Positions 44,273 to 52,933 are shown, counted from the first letter of the stretch. The stretch is DNA of 64,000 bases from Sulfuricaulis sp. (GCF_024653915.1 NZ_JANLGY010000022.1:1-64000); one strand, 5' to 3'. Numbers and translations: made by a program. Notes: generated by a model not told the origin, from the letters alone.

Positions 44273-44737
44273 ATGAACAACTGGATCTGGATTGGAAAAT
44301 TCGTCATCGTCATCGCCGCCGCGCTGGTGCTCGGCGAAACGCTTGGCAGCCTCGAGCTGTTCCGCAGCACCACGCTCGGTACGCCCAAGGTCACCGCCGG
44401 TTCGCTGGTACGGTTCTTCGGCCACGGCGGCGCGCTGGTGTTGCTGTTCATGCTCGGTCAGCGGCTCACGCAGCAGATACGCGCGCTGGACGGCGGCATG
44501 GCCCGTCTCGCCGACCCGGTTTTGGCGCTGATTACGCTCATCGTCACGGCCAGCGCCTACGTGGTGCTCATGAAATTCAGCGCGCCGTTTCTCGGCGACA
44601 GCGTCCGGGCCCTGCTCGACTGGACGTTCGTCCTCGGCATCCTCGCCGCCGCGGTGTGGCTGGTGTGGGCGCTGTTCCACAATTCCGAAGCGGTCATGGA
44701 AGCCATCGGCAAGTCTGGAAAAGCCAAGACGGGGTAA
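44273..44737 (+). CDS. Hypothetical four-helix membrane protein
   Basis: This 154-aa inner-membrane protein has four predicted helices and a short charged C-terminus (GKSGKAKTG). The family is not recognised. It is followed by a strong terminator, so the transcript ends here. Confidence 0.7.
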   Translation: MNNWIWIGKFVIVIAAALVLGETLGSLELFRSTTLGTPKVTAGSLVRFFGHGGALVLLFMLGQRLTQQIRALDGGMARLADPVLALITLIVTASAYVVLMKFSAPFLGDSVRALLDWTFVLGILAAAVWLVWALFHNSEAVMEAIGKSGKAKTG

Positions 44738-44761
44738 TCCAGGTTCAACGCCAACTAACTA

Positions 44762-44790
44762 AAACGGCCCCGCGAGGGGCCGTTTCTTTT
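44762..44790 (+). terminator. Rho-independent terminator
   Basis: A perfect 10-bp GC-rich stem (44762-44771 with 44776-44785), a GCGA loop and a CTTTT tract form a classic intrinsic terminator 24 nt after the membrane-protein gene. Confidence 0.9.
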
Positions 44791-44869
44791 GTGAGGCGGT
44801 TCAAAGTGTGACTGCCTAAGAAATAATCCCTCCGTCCCCTTCGTCGAAGAGGCTGGATATTTCCGGCGT

Positions 44870-45601
44870 TCAGCGCCGGCGCTTGCTCGACAGGCGTTTA
44901 ATCTTGTTTTCGTCCAAGGGGCGGCGGCTCTTTACGCGCAGGCTTTCATTCCACTCGGCCGCGAAGTCACGCTGCATACTCCGATTGATCGCCGCCGTCG
45001 CCAGCATGGAGATCAACGCGCCCAGACTCGCCAAGGCCATGTCCTTGTGCGCGTCCCACACGTCACCTTGTGTTCCGAGATAGGCCATCCCCAGACCCTC
45101 GCCGAAGATCTCGGCCACGCCCCATTCGATCAGCTCGAAGAGCATGGAGGTCGACATGGTGAGGTCCAGGGGAAGGAAATAACCCCAAAAACCACGCACG
45201 CTGGCGATACGGATAAACACTTCGCGAATCGGGTACGCCAGCAATAGCCCGTAGAAAAAATGAATCGCCCGGTCGAAATGGTTGCGCTCGAAACCCAGGG
45301 CCTCGTTCAGACTGAAACCAAATACAGACTCGAACCACTTGTCGTACGGCACCTCCGCATAAGTGTAATGCGCGCCGATTTCATGCAGCACGAGAAAAAC
45401 AAAGAGCAGCGTGTAAGAGACGCGCGATAAGGTAAAAACACGATAGGTCCCGGCGAGAACCAGCACACCCACCACGACCAGGATATTTTCCAATGCCCAC
45501 GCGGCGCGGTCGTTGGGGTGAATGGCCAGCGGTATCCACACGCAAGCAAACAAGATACCGAGGAGGAGCAGGTACTGACGATGAGATAGACGGGTGATCA
45601 A
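44870..45601 (-). CDS. DUF2238/YjdF-type membrane protein, copy 2
   Basis: This 243-aa paralogue of the protein at 23468-24199 has the same length, helices and core motifs: LHEIGAHYTYAEVP, GFERNHFDRAIHFFYGLLLA, GTQGDVWDAHKDMALASLGA, and a basic C-terminus. By eye they are highly similar along their full length. The start is TTG at 45601, aligning with the start of copy 1. It follows the holin-like gene by 21 nt and is likely co-transcribed with it. Confidence 0.85.
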   Translation of the reverse strand: MITRLSHRQYLLLLGILFACVWIPLAIHPNDRAAWALENILVVVGVLVLAGTYRVFTLSRVSYTLLFVFLVLHEIGAHYTYAEVPYDKWFESVFGFSLNEALGFERNHFDRAIHFFYGLLLAYPIREVFIRIASVRGFWGYFLPLDLTMSTSMLFELIEWGVAEIFGEGLGMAYLGTQGDVWDAHKDMALASLGALISMLATAAINRSMQRDFAAEWNESLRVKSRRPLDENKIKRLSSKRRR

Positions 45602-45622
45602 AGCGTTGGGCTGGCGCGAGAT

Positions 45623-46000
45623 TTAACGCCGCCGCACGACGATAACTTCGAAACGTCCGCGTGGACCGATAAAGTACGACGCCAGCCAAGCGGTCAGGCT
45701 CACGACGATCGATCCCAACAAGGCCGCGCCGAAACCGGCGATGCTGAAGTTATCGAACATCCACGCTACCAACCCGAGCATGGCCGCGTTAATAACTAAA
45801 AGAAACAATCCGAGCGTAAGGATGGTGATGGGAAGCGTAAGAATTAACAGCAGCGGCCGCACCACGGCGTTGACGATGCCGAGCAGCAGCGCCGCCCCGA
45901 GCAATGTTCCCACGCCTTGCACGTCGATGCCGGGCACCAGCTCCGACGCCAGCCACAGCCCGAATGCGACAATGAAAAAACGTAACAAGAAACCGGTCAT
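45623..46000 (-). CDS. YvlD/phage-holin-4-like membrane protein
   Basis: This 125-aa protein has four helices, with the family segment NAVVRPLLLILTLPITILTLG and a C-terminal GPRGRFEVIVVRRR. These proteins are annotated as phage holin family IV or YvlD; most are chromosomal membrane proteins of unknown role, not lysis proteins. No phage gene is nearby. Confidence 0.82.
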   Translation of the reverse strand: MTGFLLRFFIVAFGLWLASELVPGIDVQGVGTLLGAALLLGIVNAVVRPLLLILTLPITILTLGLFLLVINAAMLGLVAWMFDNFSIAGFGAALLGSIVVSLTAWLASYFIGPRGRFEVIVVRRR

Positions 46001-46169
46001 GGGCTTATATTTTCACATTCGCCGGCGTTTGTGAAATACCCGTCACGTGCGCGGCCGGATAATTTATGACTCGCGCCTTATCGAAAATGGATTCAATGCA
46101 GGTTAGGTTGGGCGCGTAATAATCCGCAATAAAAGTGCGCGTTTCGACGACCGGGTGGCTGATCCGGAA

Positions 46170-46280
46170 ACGGGGGCCGTGATTGAACTGAAGTAAAAGC
46201 TGAACAGGTGTCAGCGGGAACTGTTACCTGACCGAGCTATAAAGACTACCGAATAATTAATTTCTCCGTCCCTTTTTATG
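46170..46280. repeat. Diverged repeat, copy A
   Basis: About 100 bp here, including AAAGCTGAACAGG and TCTCCGTCCC, align by eye with 50480-50594 (copy B) at roughly four of five positions. Copy B directly follows the intact nitrilase gene. A short piece (AATCCCTCCGTCCCC) also occurs near 44825. Copy A overlaps the end of the methyltransferase gene and lies in an otherwise empty 275-nt gap (46001-46275). Confidence 0.65.
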
Positions 46281-47139
46281 CCTGGTTATGTGGTTTGGTG
46301 CCGACGACGACGTGGGTAATGCCGTTGAGATAAACGCGCCCGGGCTTTGAGCTGCGGGCCTCGGCCTCGCGCGCAATCTCTTGCTTCACGATCGCCTGCG
46401 TATCCGCCGGCAGCTGTGCAAACAGGCTCGCCACGGGTCCCGCGAGCTCGCGAATGAACACGTCATACTCGGCGCCGGTCGAAAAATCGGCCATCGGCAG
46501 CGATATCTGTTCAATCGCCACGTCGCTGAAACCCGCTTCGGCAAAGATGGCGCGCAGCCGGTCGGTGTCGGCGAGCGCGAAGATGCCGGGCGCGCCCGGG
46601 GGCGGGGTGGGGACATCCATATGCCGCTTGAGCACGCCGAGCGGCACCGTGACGAAGGGGTTATTCGCCGCCTCGGTCCAGACGCTGATCACCGCTTTTC
46701 CGCCCGGCTTAAGCGCGGTGTTGGCGCAATGCATGCATTTGACCGGATCGGGCATGAACATGAGGCCCCAGCGCATGGTCACGGCGTCGAACGAGCCTTT
46801 CATCGCGTCGATGACTTCGCCGTCGACACAACGGAACTCAACATTTGAGAGCGAACGCGCCTGTGCTTTTGAGCGCGCGTAGCCGATCATCTCCTCGACG
46901 AAGTCGGTGGCGAGCACCGAGCCTTCGGGCCCGATTCGTTCGGCGATGGTCAGCGCCGGTTCGCCCGCGCCGCAGGCGATGTCGAGCACGCGCGACCCCT
47001 CGCGAATGGCCGCCAGCGCGATCATGCGCTCGGTCACCGGCGCCGCCCAAATTCGCATCAGCGGATCGTACTTGCCCCAACCCGGCGCGACCATGGTCCA
47101 GCTCTTGTGCTGCTTCTCCTTCGCTTCCGCCTTATTCAT
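46276..47139 (-). CDS. Class I SAM-dependent methyltransferase
   Basis: This 287-aa methyltransferase has the Rossmann SAM site VLDIACGAGEPALTIAE, an acidic residue after strand 2 (LATDFVEEM) and motif IV SFDAVTMRWGLMFMPD. It resembles UbiE/COQ5-type small-molecule methyltransferases; the substrate is unknown. The ATG at 47139 is preferred over an upstream codon at 47151. It lies between repeat copy A and the nitrilase remnant. Confidence 0.87.
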   Translation of the reverse strand: MNKAEAKEKQHKSWTMVAPGWGKYDPLMRIWAAPVTERMIALAAIREGSRVLDIACGAGEPALTIAERIGPEGSVLATDFVEEMIGYARSKAQARSLSNVEFRCVDGEVIDAMKGSFDAVTMRWGLMFMPDPVKCMHCANTALKPGGKAVISVWTEAANNPFVTVPLGVLKRHMDVPTPPPGAPGIFALADTDRLRAIFAEAGFSDVAIEQISLPMADFSTGAEYDVFIRELAGPVASLFAQLPADTQAIVKQEIAREAEARSSKPGRVYLNGITHVVVGTKPHNQA

Positions 47140-47221
47140 TTTCTCCTCCATTATGGCTTGTGTTGTCCGTCTTCGCGGACGCTCCGCACAGTGTCAGCCA
47201 AAACCTCAGCGACTGCAATTG

Positions 47222-47354
47222 GGGCGGTGAGATCGTGGCCGGTCCTCTGCGCAATGAGCAGGCGATTTTATACATGGACACCAACCCGCGGCGCACAGGG
47301 ATTACGAAACGCGCGTTGGACATCACGGGGCAGCCCGGTCAGGTTTGATTAGGC
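47222..47354 (+). pseudogene. Nitrilase 3'-end remnant
   Basis: Translation of 47222-47336 gives GGEIVAGPLRNEQAILYMDT and then RRTGITKRALDITG, matching the end of the intact nitrilase at 49537-50472 (GGEIVAGPMRNEQGILYADI, RTGIAKRALDVTG). After that about 45 nt are missing, the frame shifts, and the last bases with GTTTGATTAG match the intact 3' end again. Homology continues for about 20 nt beyond. There is no start. This is the only content seen in the 338-nt gap between the methyltransferase and GYD genes, apart from the GYD ribosome site. Confidence 0.88.
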
Positions 47355-47477
47355 GTAACGAAGACGGGGGCTTTGACTGCGCGGTCTTGCGGTGCGGACG
47401 CGCGAAGGGCATGCTAAAGGCATCTGATCCGGCACACTTCGACCGCCAGCGGGATGAAAGCAAAGGAGGAATAGCCG

Positions 47478-47810
47478 ATGCCGTTATACCTGACCAAGTT
47501 CAGTTACACGCCTGCCGCATGGGCAAAACTCATCAAGAACCCCGAGGACCGCCGAGCGGCAGCCAAGCAGTACATCGAATCGGTCGGCGGAAAGTTGCAC
47601 GGTTTCTGGTATGCCTTCGGTGAACACGACGGATACAACTTGTGGGAGGCTCCGGATAACGTCTCGATGGCCGCCACGGCGATGGCGATCAGCGCCGGCG
47701 GAGCGTTGAGCTCCCTTCAGACGACTGTCTTGCTGACCGTTGAGGAGACGGTCGCCGCCATGAAAAAGGCCTCGTCGATCACGTATCGGCCACCGGGAGA
47801 AAAAAGTTAG
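47478..47810 (+). CDS. GYD-domain protein
   Basis: This 110-aa ferredoxin-like-fold protein has the GYD signature in FGEHDGYNLWEAPDN. N-terminal MPLYLTKFSYTPAAWAKLIK and C-terminal LLTVEETVAAMKKAS fit the family, which is small and of unknown function. AAAGGAGG lies 8 nt before the ATG. Confidence 0.85.
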   Translation: MPLYLTKFSYTPAAWAKLIKNPEDRRAAAKQYIESVGGKLHGFWYAFGEHDGYNLWEAPDNVSMAATAMAISAGGALSSLQTTVLLTVEETVAAMKKASSITYRPPGEKS

Positions 47811-48022
47811 GAGCACTCCTCGCTCGAATCGACCGCGAGCCGCTGGCCGCGATGGGCCACGTCCAGCGGTTGGGACGTGCGGCGCCACTCCTTCTCTCTC
47901 TTCGGTTCAGAATAACGCAGCGGTTGAAACCACAAGCGATACACCCAGCGCCCGGCCAGGGCCGGCGAGACCAGGCCCAACAGGCGAATTGCCAGGCGCA
48001 GCAGCCAGAAGGCTAGCGGCAT
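47807..48022 (-). pseudogene. N-terminal remnant of an alpha/beta hydrolase
   Basis: The 71-codon frame begins like alpha/beta hydrolases of a common proteobacterial group (LAGRWVYRLWFQPLRYSEPK, then EWRRTSQPLDVAHRGQRLAV). It ends abruptly in DSSEECS where such proteins would go on into the first strand and the oxyanion HGW motif. The catalytic region is absent, so this is probably a truncated relic, ended by the arrival of the GYD gene, which overlaps it by 4 nt. The assignment rests on memory of similar N-termini. Confidence 0.5.
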
Positions 48023-48046
48023 GGGTATGAAGCGGAATATGGTTGG

Positions 48047-48946
48047 TTACTCATGATCGCGTCCTATTGTCGATCTGGCCTGTTTGCCTTCGAGCAGGTC
48101 CCGGACTTCTTCCACTTCCTTGATGAGGAAATCCCGAAACACGTGGATGCGTTCGGTGCGCTTGAGATCCGAATGGAACAGGAACCACAGGCCCATGTCC
48201 ATTTCCGGTATCGGGTCGGTGTAGCGTTCCAGCAATGGATCGGGATCGGCCATGTAGCACGGCAGCACGGCCAGCCCGATGTTCTGCTTCAGCATTTGCT
48301 GCGTCAGGATGGGATCGTCCACGATAACCTGATGTGACTCGCCGCCGGACAGCTTGCTCGTCCAGTGCTTGTGATACCCACAGCAGGTCATGCCGATCCA
48401 TTTCGGCGGCGCATCGTGCTTGCGCAAACCGGCCAGGTATTTTCGACCACCATAAACCGTCGAGGCAATGGTGGCGATTTTTTTGCCCATCAGCGTCTCC
48501 ATCGGATCGTTGGTGACGCGCAGCGCGACATCGGCCTGGCGCTCGGCCAGACTTATGTCCGAGTTGCATACCAGGATCTGCAATTCGATTTCCGGATGGG
48601 CCGCGCTGAAGCGCGAGAAAATCGGCGCCAGCACCGCGGCCGCCATGATGTTCACCGCGGTCACGCGCAGGCTGCCGGCCAGATTTTTATCTTGCCCCTG
48701 CAACGCCCCGTCCACCGCCAGCGCTTCGCGCTCCATGTTCATGGCGGCTTTTTTCAGGTCTTCGCCGGCGGCGGTCAGCTCATAGCCCGAGCGCTTTTTT
48801 TCGAACAGCCTCGTGCCCAGGCGTTTTTCCAGTTGCCGCAGGCGCCGGGAGACCGTCGAGTGCTGCACGTCCAGGTACCGCGCCGCGCCGGAGACCGAGC
48901 CCATGCGGGCCATGGCGAGAAAAATCCGCAAATCATCCCAGTTCAT
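48047..48946 (-). CDS. LysR-family transcriptional regulator
   Basis: This 299-aa regulator has an N-terminal winged helix-turn-helix (GSVSGAARYLDVQHSTVSRR, then LEKRLGTRLFEKKRSGYELT) and a periplasmic-binding-protein-like effector domain. It is divergent from the GFA and nitrilase genes, 120 nt apart, which it probably controls. The start at 48946 (MNWDDLR) is the usual LysR beginning. Confidence 0.9.
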   Translation of the reverse strand: MNWDDLRIFLAMARMGSVSGAARYLDVQHSTVSRRLRQLEKRLGTRLFEKKRSGYELTAAGEDLKKAAMNMEREALAVDGALQGQDKNLAGSLRVTAVNIMAAAVLAPIFSRFSAAHPEIELQILVCNSDISLAERQADVALRVTNDPMETLMGKKIATIASTVYGGRKYLAGLRKHDAPPKWIGMTCCGYHKHWTSKLSGGESHQVIVDDPILTQQMLKQNIGLAVLPCYMADPDPLLERYTDPIPEMDMGLWFLFHSDLKRTERIHVFRDFLIKEVEEVRDLLEGKQARSTIGRDHE

Positions 48947-49066
48947 GCTTCCCCGAGTACTTGTGCATATTTGCACATTGTATTTGCCTTTATTGGGAAT
49001 TGTTGTCGATTTAAACAGAAAGAGTTGCCAGGCATTGTTTTAAACCGTGAGCAAAGGAGATTCGTG

Positions 49067-49501
49067 ATGACCCAGCCAAAAACCTATGAAGGCAGCTGTT
49101 TTTGCGGAGCGGTTCAGCTCAGAGTGACCGGCGCACCGGTGGGCATGGGCTACTGCCACTGCGATTCCTGCCGCAAGTGGTCGGCCGGCCCGGTGAATGC
49201 CTTCACCCTGTGGAAGCCGGAGCATGTCGCGATCACCCGGGGAACGGATCGCATCGGTTCCTTCAACAAAACACCCGGCAGCACCCGCAAGTGGTGCAAA
49301 ACCTGCGGCGGCCACATTCTGACCGAGCATCCCGCCCTGGGGCTGACCGATGTCTACGCCGCTGTGATTCCGGATTTTCCCTTCGAGGCCGGGGTGCACG
49401 TGCACTACCAGGAAACCGCGCTGCACATCCACGACGGGGTCGTCAAACAAAAGGATGTTCCGAAGGAAATGGGCGGCTCCGGCATGGTATTGCCTGACTA
49501 G
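49067..49501 (+). CDS. GFA-family zinc protein, copy 2
   Basis: This 144-aa Gfa/CENP-V-fold protein has zinc cysteines in GSCFCGAVQLRV, CHCDSCRKWSAG and CKTCGGHI. It differs clearly from copy 1 at 41415-41831 outside these motifs. AAAGGAG precedes the ATG at 49067. It lies 35 nt before the nitrilase and is likely co-transcribed. Confidence 0.85.
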   Translation: MTQPKTYEGSCFCGAVQLRVTGAPVGMGYCHCDSCRKWSAGPVNAFTLWKPEHVAITRGTDRIGSFNKTPGSTRKWCKTCGGHILTEHPALGLTDVYAAVIPDFPFEAGVHVHYQETALHIHDGVVKQKDVPKEMGGSGMVLPD

Positions 49502-49536
49502 TCCGACAACGCGCGACCGATGAGAGAAAATCCAAC

Positions 49537-50472
49537 ATGACCAAGCTGGCAATCATTCAGGAAGCCCCGGTGTTCCTCGACAAGCACGCCACCATCAAGA
49601 AGGCCGTGGCGCTGGTGGACAAGGCAGCGGCGCAGGGTGCGCAGCTGATTGTTTTCAGCGAGGCATTCATCCCGGGCTACCCGGCGTGGATCTGGCGCCT
49701 GCGGCCGGGGGCAGATTTCAAACTCTCGGAAGAAATCCACTCGCGCCTGCTGGACAACGCCGTGAACCTGAAACAAGACGAGCTGGCGCCGCTGCGCCAG
49801 GCCGCCAAGAAACACAAGGTCACGATCGTCTGCGGCATTGACGAGCGCGACGGCGAGTTAAGCCGCACGACGCTCTACAACACCGTGGTCATCATCGGAC
49901 CCGATGGACAGCTGCTCAACCGCCACCGCAAATTGATGCCGACCAATCCGGAGCGCATGGTCTGGGGCTTCGGCGACGCCACCGGCCTCAAGGTGGTCGA
50001 TACTCCGTGCGGGCGCGTCGGCACGCTGCTGTGCTGGGAAAGCTTCATGCCGCTGGCGCGCTACGCGCTGTACGCGCAGGGGATCGAAATCTATATCGCG
50101 CCGACCTACGACAGCGGCGACGGCTGGATCGGCACCATGCAGCACATCGCGCGCGAGGCGAAGTGCTGGGTGGTCGGCAGCGGATATGCCATCAAAGGCA
50201 GCGACATCCCGGAGGACTTCCCGAAAAAAGCCGAGCTTTATCCCGACGCGCAGGCCTGGGTCAATCCCGGCGATTCCGTCGTGGTCGCGCCCGGCGGCGA
50301 GATCGTCGCCGGCCCGATGCGCAACGAGCAGGGAATTTTATACGCGGACATCGACAGCCAGCGCACCGGGATTGCGAAACGCGCGCTGGACGTCACCGGC
50401 CATTACGCCCGCCCGGATATTTTCCAGCTGCACGTGAACACCCAGCCACAGAGCCCGGTCAAGTTTGATTAG
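49537..50472 (+). CDS. Nitrilase-family carbon-nitrogen hydrolase
   Basis: This 311-aa enzyme has the catalytic triad E42 (VFSEAFIPGYP), K132 (HRKLMPT) and C166 (LLCWESFMPLARY). The FIPGYPAWIW and CWE patterns are those of true nitrilases converting nitriles to acids, though the substrate is unknown. A remnant of a second nitrilase gene lies 2.3 kb upstream. Divergent LysR gene 48047-48946 is the likely regulator. Repeat copy B follows its stop. Confidence 0.92.
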   Translation: MTKLAIIQEAPVFLDKHATIKKAVALVDKAAAQGAQLIVFSEAFIPGYPAWIWRLRPGADFKLSEEIHSRLLDNAVNLKQDELAPLRQAAKKHKVTIVCGIDERDGELSRTTLYNTVVIIGPDGQLLNRHRKLMPTNPERMVWGFGDATGLKVVDTPCGRVGTLLCWESFMPLARYALYAQGIEIYIAPTYDSGDGWIGTMQHIAREAKCWVVGSGYAIKGSDIPEDFPKKAELYPDAQAWVNPGDSVVVAPGGEIVAGPMRNEQGILYADIDSQRTGIAKRALDVTGHYARPDIFQLHVNTQPQSPVKFD

Positions 50473-50479
50473 CCGTAAC

Positions 50480-50608
50480 GAGGTCCGGGACCGTGACTGA
50501 ACGGAAGTGAAAGCTGAACAGGCGTCAGCGCGAACTGTGATCTGGCCGGTTTATAAAACTGCTTAAAAAATAATCCCTCCGTCCCCTTTTATCAGTCCCC
50601 TTTTATCA
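50480..50608. repeat. Diverged repeat, copy B, ending in a 14-bp tandem duplication
   Basis: Positions 50480-50594 align with copy A at 46170-46280. The last part, GTCCCCTTTTATCA, occurs twice in a row (50581-50594 and 50595-50608). Just after this the base composition turns AT-rich, so the tandem repeat marks the left edge of the 50.6-55.7 kb island. Confidence 0.65.
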
Positions 50609-50629
50609 TCTGATCCGAATTGGCAAAAC

Positions 50630-51559
50630 TTAAAGCACCACAACACTTTTAGCTAATTTTTTCTTGGCAAACGCAAACGTTAGTAAACTATAACTATTTG
50701 AAAAACTGTCAAAGTAAAATTCGTATGTATCGCCGTTTATATCAGTAAGTTGTTCTGTAGAGCTTCCGACTGGACCACGGGGTCTGTATGTGACATAACG
50801 ACTAACAATTGCGTATATCGCTTCTGCATCAAAATTAGGAAATTGGCGCAGAAACCCAATTGAGCGAATGAAGTGGGTGCAATCTGCTCCATCGGTTCCA
50901 CCGCCAATTTCGGGGTGTTTTGGATGTCGGCTAATTAATCCAACAACAGGAAGTGTGGAGTCACGTTCTTCGACCCAATGCCAAAGTGTAGTCGTTAATG
51001 TATTTTTGTATCGATTTTTAAGTATTTGAATGCTCTTCCAGCTAAGATCCAAGTCTCGCGATTCATTCTTGAATTTATCTAGCAAAAAGAGAAGCTGACC
51101 TGCACCGTAGTTGGCCTCTGCCTCAATCATGTCATGACACTGTGGCTTTAGCGTAATATCGTTGTCTCCTAGTAGAAAATCCCGATGCCACGGAGTAATG
51201 CTATGCGTTATTTCGTGCGCCTGGATGTGGCGATGCTTTAGCTCTGGTACTTCATCATCTATAAGGATACATCGGTCGCTAGGGATCCAGAGAGCATTCA
51301 ATTTTGCTTTTTTTACTACGTCAGTAAAGCGGGTAGGTCTGTCGACCAAAGTCTTCCCTGCAACTTTCAATTTATGGGATATTTCGTCGAGAAGATTTAA
51401 ATCAGTGCTGCTGTAATAATTAAGATCGAGCTTTAATAATGACCTTACATGATTAAGATCTAGTGGTGGCTCGGGATCATCAAGATCGCGCAAGACACGC
51501 GATATTTGTGCTCTTATATCCTCCGCAGAATAATGATCGATTTCGGGCTCATTTTTCAT
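50630..51559 (-). CDS. ImmA/IrrE-type metallopeptidase
   Basis: This 309-aa protein has a zinc-peptidase motif HEITH (H115, E116, H119) and a likely third ligand in the MIEAEANYGAG segment, as in ImmA/IrrE proteins that cleave a partner repressor. It has a roughly 90-residue N-terminal extension and a 130-residue C-terminal domain I do not recognise. Its start overlaps the XRE-type gene by 11 nt; such XRE/ImmA pairs usually act together. AT-rich codon use differs from the rest of the window. Confidence 0.85.
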   Translation of the reverse strand: MKNEPEIDHYSAEDIRAQISRVLRDLDDPEPPLDLNHVRSLLKLDLNYYSSTDLNLLDEISHKLKVAGKTLVDRPTRFTDVVKKAKLNALWIPSDRCILIDDEVPELKHRHIQAHEITHSITPWHRDFLLGDNDITLKPQCHDMIEAEANYGAGQLLFLLDKFKNESRDLDLSWKSIQILKNRYKNTLTTTLWHWVEERDSTLPVVGLISRHPKHPEIGGGTDGADCTHFIRSIGFLRQFPNFDAEAIYAIVSRYVTYRPRGPVGSSTEQLTDINGDTYEFYFDSFSNSYSLLTFAFAKKKLAKSVVVL

Positions 51560-52082
51560 GATCTCCGGTTCGCTCCCTATATTTGCTTAAAAAGGATACA
51601 AATTCATTTAGTCTCTTTCTCTCTTCTTTGCTTAAGCTGGAAAGCTCACCTGAGTTAGCAGCAAATCGTGTCACTGCCTCATCGAGGACTGGATCATTTT
51701 TCACTGATGCAGTAGATATTCTTAACAGTAGCCTAGTTGAAATCTTATAGTACGATGCCAATTGATGGATTGTTCTTGGCTTGGGTATAAACCTCGGATC
51801 ATGTTCAATAGCCTGCAATTCATCTACTGAGACACGGGCGTAGTCTGCTAATTCAGCAATACTGATCTCGTCACGCACTCTTAATTGGCGAATAAGCGTT
51901 CCCAATACTGCATAGTCGGCTCTCGCCTCTTCAAGAAATCTAGCTTCAATTCTTCTTTCAGCAGTCTTAGCAAATTCCCCCTGTAAGTCTACATACTCAA
52001 TTGGAAGCCCCGCATCAGTATCTACATCAGGGTCTTTAGCTATCCGAAATTGCAGCCACTCATTAGTTACGAGCATTTTCAT
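51549..52082 (-). CDS. XRE-like HTH protein
   Basis: This 177-aa protein has a helix-turn-helix at about residues 70-115 (ISIAELADYARVSVDELQAI). The N-terminal 60 residues and the charged C-terminus (KEERKRLNEFVSFLSKYRER) are not recognised. It is the natural partner, and possible cleavage substrate, of the ImmA/IrrE-type protein. Its ATG follows directly on the stop of the GNAT-like gene. Confidence 0.78.
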   Translation of the reverse strand: MKMLVTNEWLQFRIAKDPDVDTDAGLPIEYVDLQGEFAKTAERRIEARFLEEARADYAVLGTLIRQLRVRDEISIAELADYARVSVDELQAIEHDPRFIPKPRTIHQLASYYKISTRLLLRISTASVKNDPVLDEAVTRFAANSGELSSLSKEERKRLNEFVSFLSKYRERTGDHEK

Positions 52083-52724
52083 TTAGCCTCCTTGACTGTT
52101 TGTAGAAAAAAATGTTGCTAATTGCGTTTCTGAGAATTCAAAATAACAAAACGATTGATAGTCACTATCTGGCCCAAAGTCCGTCATACCCAAAACGTCG
52201 CGATAGAATGTTTCAGCACCCGGGAGGGAATGCAGACCAATGCGACCGTTTAATTCTTCAGCAACGCTATAGCTCACGGCAGTTCCAAGTAGAAGTTGTC
52301 CCACACCTTTGTACTTGGCGTCCTCTTTCACCAGACTTGGGCGATTCCAAGGCGCAGTAGCCACACATTCCACATAAATAATGTCAGCACGTTCGTGATC
52401 TGGATGCCGACTAAACTTTCCGCCCTTGCGCACTAGCATCAAACCTTGAGTAGTCCCCGCGCATTCGACAGCGAACATTTGATACAGCAACGGGTTCATG
52501 CGTGTTTGGGCAATCCGCGACCAGTCCCAACGTGCATCCTCTGCTCGTGCGGGGCTAGACCCAGCTGAAGATAAACTAGCTTTGTGTACACTCAAAAAAG
52601 CTGGGCGCCATTCGCGTTCGAAGGCTGCTAAATTGCTCCCGTCGATGCCCAAGAAGAGTTCTGCCCACTCAAGCTCACCTGTTTGGCGATTAAGTAGCTG
52701 ATACTTCCCGAGCAGGGCTTTCAC
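52083..52724 (-). CDS. GNAT-like acetyltransferase
   Basis: This 213-aa protein has the acetyl-CoA-binding pattern Q/R-x2-G-x-G/A as KYKGVGQLLLGTAVSYSVAE and a C-terminal HSLPGAETFYRDVLGMTDFG typical of GNAT folds. The first 60 residues are unusual. The start overlaps the stop of an upstream RHH gene (ATGA). RHH-GNAT pairs can be toxin-antitoxin systems, but most known GNAT toxins are shorter, so that reading is open. Confidence 0.65.
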   Translation of the reverse strand: MKALLGKYQLLNRQTGELEWAELFLGIDGSNLAAFEREWRPAFLSVHKASLSSAGSSPARAEDARWDWSRIAQTRMNPLLYQMFAVECAGTTQGLMLVRKGGKFSRHPDHERADIIYVECVATAPWNRPSLVKEDAKYKGVGQLLLGTAVSYSVAEELNGRIGLHSLPGAETFYRDVLGMTDFGPDSDYQSFCYFEFSETQLATFFSTNSQGG

Positions 52725-52933
52725 AGGACCATTAATTCAGCTTTTTCCTTGGTACTTGGATTTTCAATAAAAACCTTTTCACCACGCTCAAGTCTCTCGT
52801 CAACGGATTGATAAAGTCTTAAAGCTTGTCGGAGCAAGGCTGTCTTTGACATCCCTTTGCGATTGCAAAGCGTCTCGAGAGTCACCATTTCTGGCTCGCT
52901 CAAGTTAAACGTCATCGTACGTTTCTCGAACAT
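52721..52933 (-). CDS. Ribbon-helix-helix protein
   Basis: This 70-aa protein has an RHH DNA-binding pattern: basic/hydrophobic strand RTMTFNLSEPEM, then helices VTLETLCNRKGMSKTALLRQ. The C-terminal tail EKVFIENPSTKEKAELMVL could bind a partner. It is the first gene of the leftward four-gene operon and a candidate repressor of the divergent promoter region at 53009-53053. Confidence 0.75.
   Translation of the reverse strand: MFEKRTMTFNLSEPEMVTLETLCNRKGMSKTALLRQALRLYQSVDERLERGEKVFIENPSTKEKAELMVL

Noticed and set aside
45623-46000. Prophage signal from the holin-like gene
   Set aside because: It belongs to the YvlD-like membrane family common in chromosomes, and there are no phage structural, lysis or integrase genes around it.
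52083-52933. Firm call of a TacT/AtaT-type toxin-antitoxin pair for the RHH and GNAT-like genes
   Set aside because: The order and overlap fit, but the acetyltransferase is longer than the usual toxins and is followed by XRE and ImmA-type genes in the same operon, so a different role is equally likely.
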